Shown piece after piece: positions 8,779-16,967 of a stretch of 64,000 nt of DNA. Position numbers and translations under genes: made by a program. Under the pieces are notes generated by a model. The model was not told where the DNA came from and ran no database searches. It was given only the letters and a program-made list of their open reading frames with translations. Where the stretch lies: contig JABLXQ010000023.1 of the NCBI GenBank assembly GCA_013178375.1, positions 61,092 through 125,091 of the forward strand, given 5' to 3'. The stretch is from Gammaproteobacteria bacterium (lineage in GTDB: Bacteria > Pseudomonadota > Gammaproteobacteria > Pseudomonadales > Ketobacteraceae). How positions within the stretch are numbered: the stretch's first letter is position 1; the number at the start of each line of letters is the position of its first letter.

Positions 8779-11070
8779 TCACACCACTCGTTCCACCCGC
8801 GCCGGCACATATTTATGCCAGGGCGTGCCTGCCAGAAAATCCCGCTGCGTGTTGTCGGTCAGTTCATTGGGTGCCACGCCTTTACGCACGGTTTCGCCTT
8901 GCGCGTTGCGATAGTCCAGGCCCTGGCCATTGGGCAGCGAAATATTGCCCGGCTGCATCATCGCGGAAATTTCCGCCGGCACGTCCACGCTGCCACGCCG
9001 GGTGCTGAGCCGCACCAGATCGCCATCGGTACAACCGATTTTTTCCGCATCCTGCGGGCTGATGCGCAGCGTGCCGTACTGGCCGCGCTTGTGCCAGCCG
9101 GTGTCGCGCACGGCGGTGTTGCTGGTGTCGGAGCGGCGTTCGCCGGCGGCCAGAATAAAGGGAAACGCAGCATCAACCGGCGGCCGCTCGTGGGACAGTT
9201 TCGCCAGTTCCGGCAGCAGCTCTGGAATATGCAGGTTGATGCGATGATCCGGCATCGACACCGCATTCCAGCTGTCCTCATAAGTGGATTCCGCAAACAC
9301 CACGCCGGAGGGATTATCCAGCAGCTGCTGGAACATCCGGTCCGCCGCCAGCGGTGCCAGGCCGGTAAAGCCTGCCTGTGCCGCCGTCTTGCGGTTACCC
9401 AGCACATGCAGCTGGCAGATGGCCCAGAGCGCGGCGGCGGATTCCATGCCTTTGGGCAGCGTTGGCCCCAGGGTGCGGTACAGAATTACCGGCGCATACT
9501 TCATGGTTTTGGGCCGCACGGCCACCGCGGCAAAAAACGCTGCCGCGAAAGCCTTGCGTCCCAGCTTCGCCGCCAGCCGCAACGGCAGATAATCGAATTC
9601 GCTCAGTTCACCCAGGGCTTCCAGTAGACGGGCGTGGATTTCCGCCTCGGGCAAGGTGCCGGGCAGTGGCTCGAACAGCGGCGCCCGCAAATGGAACGCA
9701 TTGCGCGGAAATTCCAGATTGAAGAACGTCGCCTCGGCTTTTTCAAACTGGCTGGATGCCGGCAGCACATAATCCGCATGGCGCGCGGTTTCCGTCATCG
9801 CCACATCGATTACCACCGACAGTTCCAGCGCGCGCAGTGCTTCGCGCATACGCTGACTGTCCGCCAGCGAGTGCAGCGGATTGCCGCTTTCGATCAGCAT
9901 GGCGCGATAACGTTTCGGATGATCGGTAAGAATTTCCTCGGGAATCACGTTGCAGGGAATCAGGCCGATGATGATTTTCGCGTTGACCACCGGGCTGCGT
10001 TTTTCCACCCGTGGTGAAGGTTTCTGCTTGCTGACACTGGTTTCACCCTTGCTGGCTTTCGACAGCGACAGAAACGGCACAAACGCGTTGTTGGTACCGA
10101 TGCGGCCGAAGTTGCCGGTAAGCAGCCAGATCAGGCGGTTCAGATAACTGCCGAGGGTGGAATGCAGATTCATCTGCATGCCCAGGTCTTCAAATGCGGC
10201 GACACTTTTGGCGGACGCAATGCGGTGGGCGGCGGCACGCAATTTTTCTTCCGGCACGCCGCAAATGTCGGCGAATTGTGCGACGGGAATTTTTTTCAGT
10301 TCGGCGGCGATCTGCTCATAACCGGTGGTGTGTGCCGCCAGCCATTGCTGCGCGATCAGGTTTTCCTGCACCAGAATGCCTGCCAGTGCGCCCAGACACC
10401 AGGCGTCGGTGCCGGGTTTGATCTGCAGGTGAAAATCCGCCAGCGCCGCCGTCTCGCTGCGGCGCGGATCGATCACGATCATGGAGCGGGTCGGATCTTT
10501 CGCGATGGCATTGAGCAGCACGCGGGAGCGCGCAAAGCCGTGGGACTGCCACGGATTCTTGCCGATGAACAGCGCCACTTCGCAATGCTCGAAGTCGCCG
10601 TGCACGCCGGTGCCCAGCATCTTGCCCTGCACCCAGAATTCGCCGGTCTTTTCCTGCGCCAGCGCATTGGAGCGGTATTTCACGCCCAGCGCCTTCAGCG
10701 TGGCATCGCCATAAGCGCCACCCAGGTGATTGCCCTGGCCGCCACCGCCGTAATACAGAATGCTCTCGCCGCCGTACTTCGATTTGATTGCCTTGAATTT
10801 CTGCGCCACTTCGCGGATCGCCGTGTCCCACGAAATCGCCTCGTAACTGCCGTCAGGGCGGCGGCGCATGGGCGAGGTCAGGCGGTCGGCGCCATTCTGG
10901 TAGTAATCCATGCGCTGGGATTTTTCGCACACATAGCCGTGGGAGGTGGGGTGATCGTCGTCGCCCCGGATCTTGGTGATGCGGCGGCCGTCGGTCTGCA
11001 CTTCCAGGCCGCAGTTCAGGCTGCACAGGATGCAGGCGGTTTTCTTCCAGGGCTGATCGACGCTGCTCAT
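8779..11070 (-). CDS. Molybdopterin-dependent oxidoreductase (formate dehydrogenase/BisC-like)
   Basis: The 763-residue protein belongs to the DMSO-reductase superfamily. Cys13, Cys16, Cys20 and Cys48 form the N-terminal [4Fe-4S] motif. The pterin-binding core follows (LFIGKNPWQSHGFARS and MIVIDPRRSETA), and the C-terminal molydopterin-dinucleotide-binding domain includes the RRSDTSNTAVRDTGWHKRG stretch. No Tat or Sec signal is visible, so it is likely cytoplasmic. At the usual Mo-ligand position (SNALAQEKTGEFW) I read Ala138 rather than Cys, Sec or Ser. The start at 11070 is set by GGAGGGAA seven bases upstream. It is divergent from an HxlR regulator. Substrate unknown. Confidence 0.88.
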   Translation of the reverse strand: MSSVDQPWKKTACILCSLNCGLEVQTDGRRITKIRGDDDHPTSHGYVCEKSQRMDYYQNGADRLTSPMRRRPDGSYEAISWDTAIREVAQKFKAIKSKYGGESILYYGGGGQGNHLGGAYGDATLKALGVKYRSNALAQEKTGEFWVQGKMLGTGVHGDFEHCEVALFIGKNPWQSHGFARSRVLLNAIAKDPTRSMIVIDPRRSETAALADFHLQIKPGTDAWCLGALAGILVQENLIAQQWLAAHTTGYEQIAAELKKIPVAQFADICGVPEEKLRAAAHRIASAKSVAAFEDLGMQMNLHSTLGSYLNRLIWLLTGNFGRIGTNNAFVPFLSLSKASKGETSVSKQKPSPRVEKRSPVVNAKIIIGLIPCNVIPEEILTDHPKRYRAMLIESGNPLHSLADSQRMREALRALELSVVIDVAMTETARHADYVLPASSQFEKAEATFFNLEFPRNAFHLRAPLFEPLPGTLPEAEIHARLLEALGELSEFDYLPLRLAAKLGRKAFAAAFFAAVAVRPKTMKYAPVILYRTLGPTLPKGMESAAALWAICQLHVLGNRKTAAQAGFTGLAPLAADRMFQQLLDNPSGVVFAESTYEDSWNAVSMPDHRINLHIPELLPELAKLSHERPPVDAAFPFILAAGERRSDTSNTAVRDTGWHKRGQYGTLRISPQDAEKIGCTDGDLVRLSTRRGSVDVPAEISAMMQPGNISLPNGQGLDYRNAQGETVRKGVAPNELTDNTQRDFLAGTPWHKYVPARVERVV

Positions 11071-11155
11071 GGGGTATTCCCTCCGGTGGGGCAGGCTGGT
11101 GCGGAATGCCGGGGCGACGGCCACGACAAGCCGTGCTAGTCTGTCATCATGCTAG

Positions 11156-11170
11156 GTTCCAAAAAGGAAC
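11156..11170. promoter_or_regulatory. Putative HxlR operator in the divergent promoter region
   Basis: GTTCC-AAAAA-GGAAC is a perfect 5-base inverted repeat around five A residues. It lies in the 156-base region between the oxidoreductase and HxlR genes. A TAGAAT -10-like hexamer for the rightward gene follows at 11194-11199. HxlR dimers bind short palindromes of this size in their own divergent promoters, so the role is a reasonable inference. Confidence 0.45.
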
Positions 11171-11226
11171 TCGTCAACCGGATTCTTGCTGGTTAGAATG
11201 CGGACAGGGTAAAAACGAGGTGTCGA

Positions 11227-11706
11227 ATGAAGTGGCAAGACGTGGGCGAACAGCCCTGTTCCATCGCGCGCAGCCTGGCGATCATCGGTGATCGCTGGAC
11301 GTTGATGGTGCTGCGCAGTGCCTTCCTGGGCATCCGCCGGTTTGACGATTTCCAGGCCAGCCTGGGGGTTACGCGCCATGTGCTGGCGGAGCGGCTGAAG
11401 CGGCTGGTGGAGGCCGACGTCCTGCAGAAGGTGCCGTATCAGGGCCGGCAGGAGCGGTTTGAATACCGCCTCACGGAAAAGGGCCGCGACCTGTACCCGG
11501 TGCTGCTGGCCCTGGTGAACTGGGGCGACAAATGGCTGGACGGTGGCATGGGCCCGCCGGTGCAGTACCGGCACAACACCTGCGGCCACATGTTCACGCC
11601 GACGATGGTGTGCTCGGAGTGTGGGGAAGCGGTAAATGCGCGGGAAGTGATGCCGGTGGCTGGGCCGGGGCTGATGGGGATGGCGGAAAGCGGGAAGCCG
11701 GGTTAA
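11227..11706 (+). CDS. HxlR-family winged-helix transcriptional regulator
   Basis: The 159-residue protein contains the HxlR signature: an N-terminal Cys (CSIARSLAIIGDRWTLMVLR), the recognition helix GVTRHVLAERLKRL, and a wing with YRLTEKGRDLYPVL. The C-terminal extension has four cysteines (HNTCGHMFTPTMVCSECGE) that resemble a small zinc ribbon, a known variant. HxlR proteins often sense redox or aldehyde stress and control a divergent gene, here the molybdopterin oxidoreductase. Confidence 0.9.
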   Translation: MKWQDVGEQPCSIARSLAIIGDRWTLMVLRSAFLGIRRFDDFQASLGVTRHVLAERLKRLVEADVLQKVPYQGRQERFEYRLTEKGRDLYPVLLALVNWGDKWLDGGMGPPVQYRHNTCGHMFTPTMVCSECGEAVNAREVMPVAGPGLMGMAESGKPG

Positions 11707-11728
11707 CGGCACGTGCGCTTCGTTAACG

Positions 11729-12610
11729 TCAGGCATCTACCGCCAGATACTCTACTTTCAGCGTGTCCAGCCAGTGTCTGCCCTGGTCTCCCTTCAGCAT
11801 GGCAATGGTGGCGGCTGAACCTGCCACGACGCACTGCGGCGCTTTCACGGTAACCGATGCCAGACCGATGACAGGCCAGCCCGTTTTGGGCGACAGGATG
11901 TGCGAATAGCGTTTTTCGCCAATCCGGATACAGCGTTCATAGTCACCACTGGTGGCAAGTCCTTCCTGATACAGGCTCAGCGTTGCGATATGCCTGCCTG
12001 ATGTTCGCGGATCACGAATTTTGATTTCCCACGGGGCACCGTCAGGATGCGGGCCCATGGCTTTGATGTCGCCGCCCAGGTTGACCAGTCCATGCCGGAT
12101 GCCTTGTTCCCACAACAAATTGGCGGCGTAATCGGCGGCGTATTCCTTGACGATGCCGCCCAGATCTATTTCCATTCCGGCGCGGGAAAATTGCAACTGG
12201 TTGCCTTGCAGGACAACGTGTTGCCACCCGACGCGTTCCAGTAATTCGTCGATGGTGTCCTGGGATGGCGGGGAAAGAAATTGTGGGGAGGCGAAATTCC
12301 AGGCTTTGCGCAACAGGCCGGACGTGATGTCGAACAAGCCATCGCTTTGCTGGTAACAGGCGTCGGCGTACTGTAGTAGCGCAACGAATTCGTCATCGAT
12401 TGTTACGCTGCCACCCCGCGCTGCGATTGCGTTGATCTTGTGAAGCTCATTATCGGTCAGATAACGGGAATACCGGTTTTCCAGGCGTTGCAGCGCGGCA
12501 ACCGCCAGTTGAATAGCCGCAGTCGCCTGTGCATTGTCTTCAGCGTACAGACGGATTTCACAGGGCGATCCCATTGCCTTGAACGAAAACTGGCACAGTT
12601 GCAGGCCCAT
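11729..12610 (-). CDS. apbE: FAD:protein FMN transferase ApbE
   Basis: ApbE moves FMN from FAD onto a Thr or Ser of a target protein. The 293-residue protein shows the family blocks: FKAMGSPCEIRLY at the N-terminus, MEIDLGGIVKEYAAD for substrate binding, GLVNLGGDIKAMG, and SGDYERCIRIGEKRYSHILS. The usual N-terminal lipoprotein signal is missing, so either the enzyme acts in the cytoplasm or the true start is missed. It begins one base after the stop of the DUF3570 gene and is the third gene of the operon. The adjacent DUF3570 protein, with a flavinylation-like motif, is the likely substrate. Confidence 0.92.
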   Translation of the reverse strand: MGLQLCQFSFKAMGSPCEIRLYAEDNAQATAAIQLAVAALQRLENRYSRYLTDNELHKINAIAARGGSVTIDDEFVALLQYADACYQQSDGLFDITSGLLRKAWNFASPQFLSPPSQDTIDELLERVGWQHVVLQGNQLQFSRAGMEIDLGGIVKEYAADYAANLLWEQGIRHGLVNLGGDIKAMGPHPDGAPWEIKIRDPRTSGRHIATLSLYQEGLATSGDYERCIRIGEKRYSHILSPKTGWPVIGLASVTVKAPQCVVAGSAATIAMLKGDQGRHWLDTLKVEYLAVDA

Positions 12611-12611
12611 A

Positions 12612-13958
12612 TCAGAACCGGTAGTCCACGCTGAAACTCAGTATCTTGAAGTCATAGTCGTCGATGGCATCCCCTTTGGTTTCGCCACCGATTTCATAAC
12701 TGTGCCGGCGCTCATATTGTTCGAAATCGACGTAGAAAGTATAGGCCCGCTCGAAGGTTTTCGATACACCCAGCTTTTTGGAAATGGCGCCGAACCCTGC
12801 CAGACGATAGTCCACGGACATGTATCCATCTTCGGGGATGGATTCAAAAAAGGTGTCGTAAAAAAAGGCGCTGCTCTGGGAGTAATAGCGCACACCGGGC
12901 GAGATCTGCCAGTCCGCTCCCAGTCCTACGTTCCATTTCAGTTCCAGTGTGTGGCTGTTTGCGTCCCAGCTGTCATCAGCGTAGCGGTAGTCGACGTGCA
13001 GTGCCGAATTGGTGGCTTCGAAGTAGTGACTGGCGCGCAGCAGGATCAACCATTGTTCCCTGGAGTCCGGGCGCGTGTCTTTTTCCAGGCCGAAAATAAA
13101 ACTCGCCAAACCCACCACATCGATCAGGGGCGATTCATTGAGCAGGCGCGTAATGCCGGAACGGTTCAGCGCTTCTATCAATCCGGCATCGACAATGAAA
13201 TCAAACAGGCCGGCGACATTGATCAGGCCGCGAAAATCAATGATGCCTTCATCCACCACGTACACTTTTTTGTAGGGATCGGATAGCGAGCCGCTATTGC
13301 GCACATTGGCTACATTCAATTGCACCACGGTGGTTTGATTGAGCACCTGGCTGATGCCCACCATCAATTCCCGTTTTTTGCGGCGGTTGTAAATGCTGGG
13401 CTCTTCAAGAAAAACGTCGGGGTTATAGGAATTCCAGACCTCGTCGGAGGTCATGCCGGCGCCGGCCAGCAAGCTGGTTTGCTTCTGGTTTAAATCCAGG
13501 CGATAGGAGACGCTGCCGTAATTCGATATGTAGTCATCTTCCGTTGATTTGCCGATTCCAAACGACGCATAACTGTTGTCGCCGTAGTAACCCAGGCTGG
13601 TTTCATAGATTTCCCGTCGGTCCTTGATGGAGGCGCCGGTTTCCACGAACTGATGGGGGTTGCCCTGGGTATCCAGAAAATTCACCACCGGAGAAGCGCC
13701 GCTGGTCACATCCTGAATGGCATTGAAATGACCTTCGAAGTCACGCCCAACCGGCGTCGTGATGAACGCCTGATCGGTTGTCACGCTCATGCGATTGCCC
13801 TGTTCATCGTAATCGGCATGGTGAAAATTCAGCAGCGTCTCGCTGGCCCGATAGCCACCGGGAGCCGCTGCGGAAATGCCGGGCAAAGCCAATGCTGCGG
13901 TGAGCAGGGCCGACAAGGCGTCTGTTTTGTCTTTGGATGATTTGTTAATTGCAGCCAC
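12612..13958 (-). CDS. DUF3570 outer-membrane beta-barrel protein, putative flavinylation target
   Basis: The 448-residue protein starts with a weak hydrophobic leader (about residues 14-31, ALSALLTAALALPGISAAA). It continues with alternating beta strands ending in an aromatic residue (FSVDYRF), as expected of a porin-like barrel. Residues 83-89 read D-V-T-S-G-A-S, which fits the ApbE target pattern D-x-x-[S/T]-G-A-[S/T], with Ser89 as the expected acceptor. The chosen start is a GTG at 13958 with GGAG nine bases upstream, which overlaps the DUF4266 gene by 14 bases. The longer ATG-initiated frame reads through that gene out of frame and is rejected. The family has no settled function. The operon suggests redox chemistry in the envelope. 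Confidence 0.85.
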   Translation of the reverse strand: MAAINKSSKDKTDALSALLTAALALPGISAAAPGGYRASETLLNFHHADYDEQGNRMSVTTDQAFITTPVGRDFEGHFNAIQDVTSGASPVVNFLDTQGNPHQFVETGASIKDRREIYETSLGYYGDNSYASFGIGKSTEDDYISNYGSVSYRLDLNQKQTSLLAGAGMTSDEVWNSYNPDVFLEEPSIYNRRKKRELMVGISQVLNQTTVVQLNVANVRNSGSLSDPYKKVYVVDEGIIDFRGLINVAGLFDFIVDAGLIEALNRSGITRLLNESPLIDVVGLASFIFGLEKDTRPDSREQWLILLRASHYFEATNSALHVDYRYADDSWDANSHTLELKWNVGLGADWQISPGVRYYSQSSAFFYDTFFESIPEDGYMSVDYRLAGFGAISKKLGVSKTFERAYTFYVDFEQYERRHSYEIGGETKGDAIDDYDFKILSFSVDYRF

Positions 13959-14178
13959 AACCGCCAGCTCCGGTGCTGTAGCCGCCTGCGGTGGATTCTT
14001 TCGACGAATAGACGTGTTGTTCAAAGGCGGAGTGGGCGGGATTGGCATCGCGCACCATGACCGGGTTGGCCAGCTTTCCCCGTTGATAGGCTTTAACCGG
14101 TTCGTAGGCGCAACCCGGCAGGCATGGCAATAGCAGTGTGCATGACAGCAGGCTGCCCAGCGCAATTCCCTTGTTCAT
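13945..14178 (-). CDS. DUF4266 small lipoprotein
   Basis: The 77-residue lipoprotein has lipobox LPGC (Cys23), the family core KLANPVMVRDANP and AFEQHVYSSKEST, and a Gly/Cys-rich tail ending GGCGCN. The family is short, and its tail with two closely spaced Cys is conserved as far as I recall. It is the first gene of the DUF4266-DUF3570-apbE operon. The ATG at 14178 is preceded by AGGTG, so I prefer it to an in-frame GTG three codons upstream. The tail could bind a metal or be modified. That is inference. Confidence 0.85.
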   Translation of the reverse strand: MNKGIALGSLLSCTLLLPCLPGCAYEPVKAYQRGKLANPVMVRDANPAHSAFEQHVYSSKESTAGGYSTGAGGCGCN

Positions 14179-14383
14179 TTTGCGCACCTGTTTTTATTTT
14201 TGGTGTGTCCGTCGCGTGGGGCTTGAGTGTAGCGGTGTGTTTTTGAAAAGACGATTGCGTTTTTGTAATGCGATTGGTTACAAAGGGGTTGTGCTAGATG
14301 AGCTGTGTTTTTTAATTGATCATGGGTGAGGCATTATTGCAGAAATGTTTATTCAACCCGGCCTGATGTTGTGTGTAAAACGT

Positions 14384-14402
14384 GCAGGCAGGTGTTGCCT
14401 GC
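14384..14402 (-). terminator. Probable terminator of the liv operon
   Basis: GCAGGCA and TGCCTGC form a perfect 7-base stem with loop GGTGT. On the minus strand it is followed by ACGTTTT and lies just past the livF stop. The T-tract is short, so strength is uncertain. Confidence 0.55.
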
Positions 14403-14409
14403 TGGATTT

Positions 14410-15120
14410 TTATTCTCCCAGATACGCCTGCCGCACCCGCACATCCTGCAACAACCCCGCCGAATCCCCTTCCAGCGTGATCCTGCCATTTTCCATCACA
14501 TAGGCCCGCTGGCTCAGTTGCAGTGCCAGTTGCGCGTTCTGTTCCACCAGCAGAATCGCCACGCCGCTTTTTGCTACCGTAGCCACCGTCGCAAAAATCT
14601 GTTCCACCAATAGCGGAGCCAGGCCCATCGACGGTTCATCCAGCAGCAGCAACTGCGGTTTGGTCATCAGCGCGCGACCAATCGCCACCATCTGCTGCTC
14701 GCCGCCGGACAACGTGCCCGCCAGTTGATCGCGGCGTTCCTGCAAGCGTGGGAACATTTCAAATACTTGCGTCAGTTCTTGCCGCACAACGGACTTGTCA
14801 TCGCGCCGGTACGCGCCCATCTGCAGATTTTCCAGCACGGTGAGGCGGCTGAAAATGCCACGCCCTTCCGGCACCAGCGCCATGCCGTGTGCGACGCGGT
14901 CATGGGCTGGCACGCGGTTCAGCGATTGCCCCTGCAACTGTACGTCGCCGCGTTTTGCCGGCAGCAGTCCGGCCAGACAGTTCAGCGTACTGCTTTTGCC
15001 CGCACCATTGGCGCCGATCAGCGCCACCAGTTCGCCTGGTTCCACGCGAAACGACACGCCCTGCACCGCGTTGATATTGCCGTAGCTCACCGCCAGATCG
15101 TTCACCACCAGCATGCTCAT
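14410..15120 (-). CDS. livF: Branched-chain amino-acid-type ABC transporter ATPase LivF
   Basis: The 236-residue ATP-binding subunit has Walker A GANGAGKSS, the signature LSGGEQQMVAIGRALM, and Walker B LLLLDEPSMGLAP. The MGLAP sequence after Walker B is characteristic of LivF. It energises uptake through LivH/LivM. Its ATG overlaps the livG stop in an ATGA arrangement, which fixes the start. It is the last gene of the livKHMGF operon. Confidence 0.94.
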   Translation of the reverse strand: MSMLVVNDLAVSYGNINAVQGVSFRVEPGELVALIGANGAGKSSTLNCLAGLLPAKRGDVQLQGQSLNRVPAHDRVAHGMALVPEGRGIFSRLTVLENLQMGAYRRDDKSVVRQELTQVFEMFPRLQERRDQLAGTLSGGEQQMVAIGRALMTKPQLLLLDEPSMGLAPLLVEQIFATVATVAKSGVAILLVEQNAQLALQLSQRAYVMENGRITLEGDSAGLLQDVRVRQAYLGE

Positions 15121-15887
15121 GCCGCGCTGCTCCCCAGGTAGGCGCTGATCACCGCCGGGTCGCGCCGTACCTGCTCCGGTGTGCCTTGCGCGATACACTG
15201 GCCGAAGTTCAGCACGCTCAACTGGTCACAAATGCCCAGCACCAGTTTTACGTCGTGCTCGATCAGCAGCAGGGTGGTGCCGTCGTTGCGGATTTGCAGC
15301 AGCAGGTTTTTTAATGTTTCGCGCTCGGTGGGATTCATGCCGGCGGCGGGTTCGTCCAGTGCCAGCAGTTGCGGTTCAGTGGCGAGGGCGCGGGCGATTT
15401 CAAGACGACGCTGGTCGCCGTAACTCAGTTCGCGGGCCACGCGATTGGCCTGTGAGCCGATGCCAACATATTGCAGCAGGCGTAATGCTTCGGCGCGGCA
15501 GGCGGCTTCTTCCCTGCGCACGGCGGGCGGGCGGAAAATCGCGCCGAACACGCCGGCTTTCAGGTGCGTGTGGCGCGCCACCATCACGTTTTCCTGCGCG
15601 GTCATGTGGCCGAACAGACGGATATTCTGAAACGTGCGGGCGACGCCGCAGCGCACGATGGTGTGCGGCTTGCAGCCGATAAGCGATTTGCCGTTGAGTT
15701 CCAGCGTGCCGCCGTCGGCCTTGTACAAGCCGGTGATGACGTTGAACAGGGTGGTTTTGCCGGCGCCGTTGGGTCCGATCAAACCGTAAATACAATTGCG
15801 CGGAATGGTCAGGCTCACATCGTGCAATGCTTTCAGTCCACCAAATACCTTGCCGATTTTTTCCGCCCGCAGCAGGACGTCGCTCAT
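15117..15887 (-). CDS. livG: Branched-chain amino-acid-type ABC transporter ATPase LivG
   Basis: The 256-residue ATPase has Walker A GPNGAGKTT, the signature LSYGDQRRLEIARALA, and Walker B LLALDEPAAGMNPTE. The AAGMNP sequence is typical of LivG, and a C-terminal extension includes the usual QGTPEQVRRDPAVISAYLG ending. It overlaps livM and livF by four bases each (ATGA), which implies translational coupling. Confidence 0.94.
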   Translation of the reverse strand: MSDVLLRAEKIGKVFGGLKALHDVSLTIPRNCIYGLIGPNGAGKTTLFNVITGLYKADGGTLELNGKSLIGCKPHTIVRCGVARTFQNIRLFGHMTAQENVMVARHTHLKAGVFGAIFRPPAVRREEAACRAEALRLLQYVGIGSQANRVARELSYGDQRRLEIARALATEPQLLALDEPAAGMNPTERETLKNLLLQIRNDGTTLLLIEHDVKLVLGICDQLSVLNFGQCIAQGTPEQVRRDPAVISAYLGSSAA

Positions 15888-16966
15888 GCGTCGTCCTCCA
15901 GTTCTTCGCGGCGACGCTGGCTGGGCCAGAGTCCGGCGGGGCGGAACAGCATCACCAGCACCAGCGCCAGTCCGAACAGCACCATGCGCAGGTTTTCCGG
16001 ATCAACCACGCTACGGCCGAACAGTGAACGTTGCAGCGGGTTGATGACTTCACGCAGCACTTCCGGCGTGATGGTCAGCAGGATTGCGCCCAGAATGACG
16101 CCGGGAATGTGGCCCATGCCGCCCAGCACCACCATGCACAGCACCATCACGGATTCCATCAGAGTGAAACTTTCCGGGCTGACAAAACCCTGGAAGCCGG
16201 AGAACAGTCCGCCGGCAACGCCGCCGAAACTGGCGCCCAGCGCGAACGCCAGCAGCTTCACATTACGCGTGTTGATGCCCATGGCCTGCGCGGCGATTTC
16301 ATCTTCGCGAATGGCGACCCAGGCGCGGCCGAGGCGCGAATTCTCCAGCCGGATGCAGACGAACACCACCAGCAGCATGCACACCAGGAACAGATAGTAG
16401 TAGGCGTAGGACGACGGAAAATGCTGGCCGAAGAGTGTGATGCCCTTGTTGAGGCCGTAGCCGGCGACACTCACCGGATCGATGCCGCTGATGCCTTGCG
16501 GGCCGTTGGTCAGGTTGAAAGGGCGGTCGAGATTGTTCATGAACAGGCGCACGATTTCGCCGAAGCCCAGCGTCACCACGGCCAGATAATCGCCGCGCAG
16601 TTTCAGTGTGGGTGCACCCAACATCGCGCCGAAAAAACACGCCAGCAAGGCGCCGATGGGCAGGATGATCCAGGCCGACACGTGATAATCGAAATGCGCC
16701 GATGCCAGCAGCGCGTACAGATAGGCACCCACGGCGTAAAAAGCGATGTAACCCAGATCGAGCAGGCCGGCAAAACCGACGACGATGTTGAGGCCCAGCG
16801 CCAGCATGATATAGAGCAGCGCGAAATCCAGAATCCGCACCCAGGCGTTGCCGCCCACTTGCCCGACAATGAATGGCGCGACTAATAGCGCGAGAGCGAG
16901 CAGGGCATAACCGGCCCAGACTTTGGCGGGCAAAGAATGCGATTTGGCGGAAAGTGTTTTGCTCAT
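15884..16966 (-). CDS. livM: Branched-chain amino-acid-type ABC transporter permease LivM
   Basis: The 360-residue inner-membrane permease has about ten hydrophobic segments. Its cytoplasmic coupling loop reads RAWVAIREDEIAAQAMGINTR, within the usual EAA-like region, and the N-terminal NIVVGFAGLLDLGYIAFYAVGAY block is conserved in LivM. I placed the start at the ATG at 16966, one base after the livH stop. An upstream in-frame start would lie inside livH. Confidence 0.92.
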   Translation of the reverse strand: MSKTLSAKSHSLPAKVWAGYALLALALLVAPFIVGQVGGNAWVRILDFALLYIMLALGLNIVVGFAGLLDLGYIAFYAVGAYLYALLASAHFDYHVSAWIILPIGALLACFFGAMLGAPTLKLRGDYLAVVTLGFGEIVRLFMNNLDRPFNLTNGPQGISGIDPVSVAGYGLNKGITLFGQHFPSSYAYYYLFLVCMLLVVFVCIRLENSRLGRAWVAIREDEIAAQAMGINTRNVKLLAFALGASFGGVAGGLFSGFQGFVSPESFTLMESVMVLCMVVLGGMGHIPGVILGAILLTITPEVLREVINPLQRSLFGRSVVDPENLRMVLFGLALVLVMLFRPAGLWPSQRRREELEDDA

Positions 16967-16967
16967 G

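Noticed and set aside
12612..14165. Extended 517-codon version of the DUF3570 gene
   Set aside because: The extension overlaps the DUF4266 lipoprotein in another frame and has no signal peptide logic. The internal GTG has a good ribosome site.
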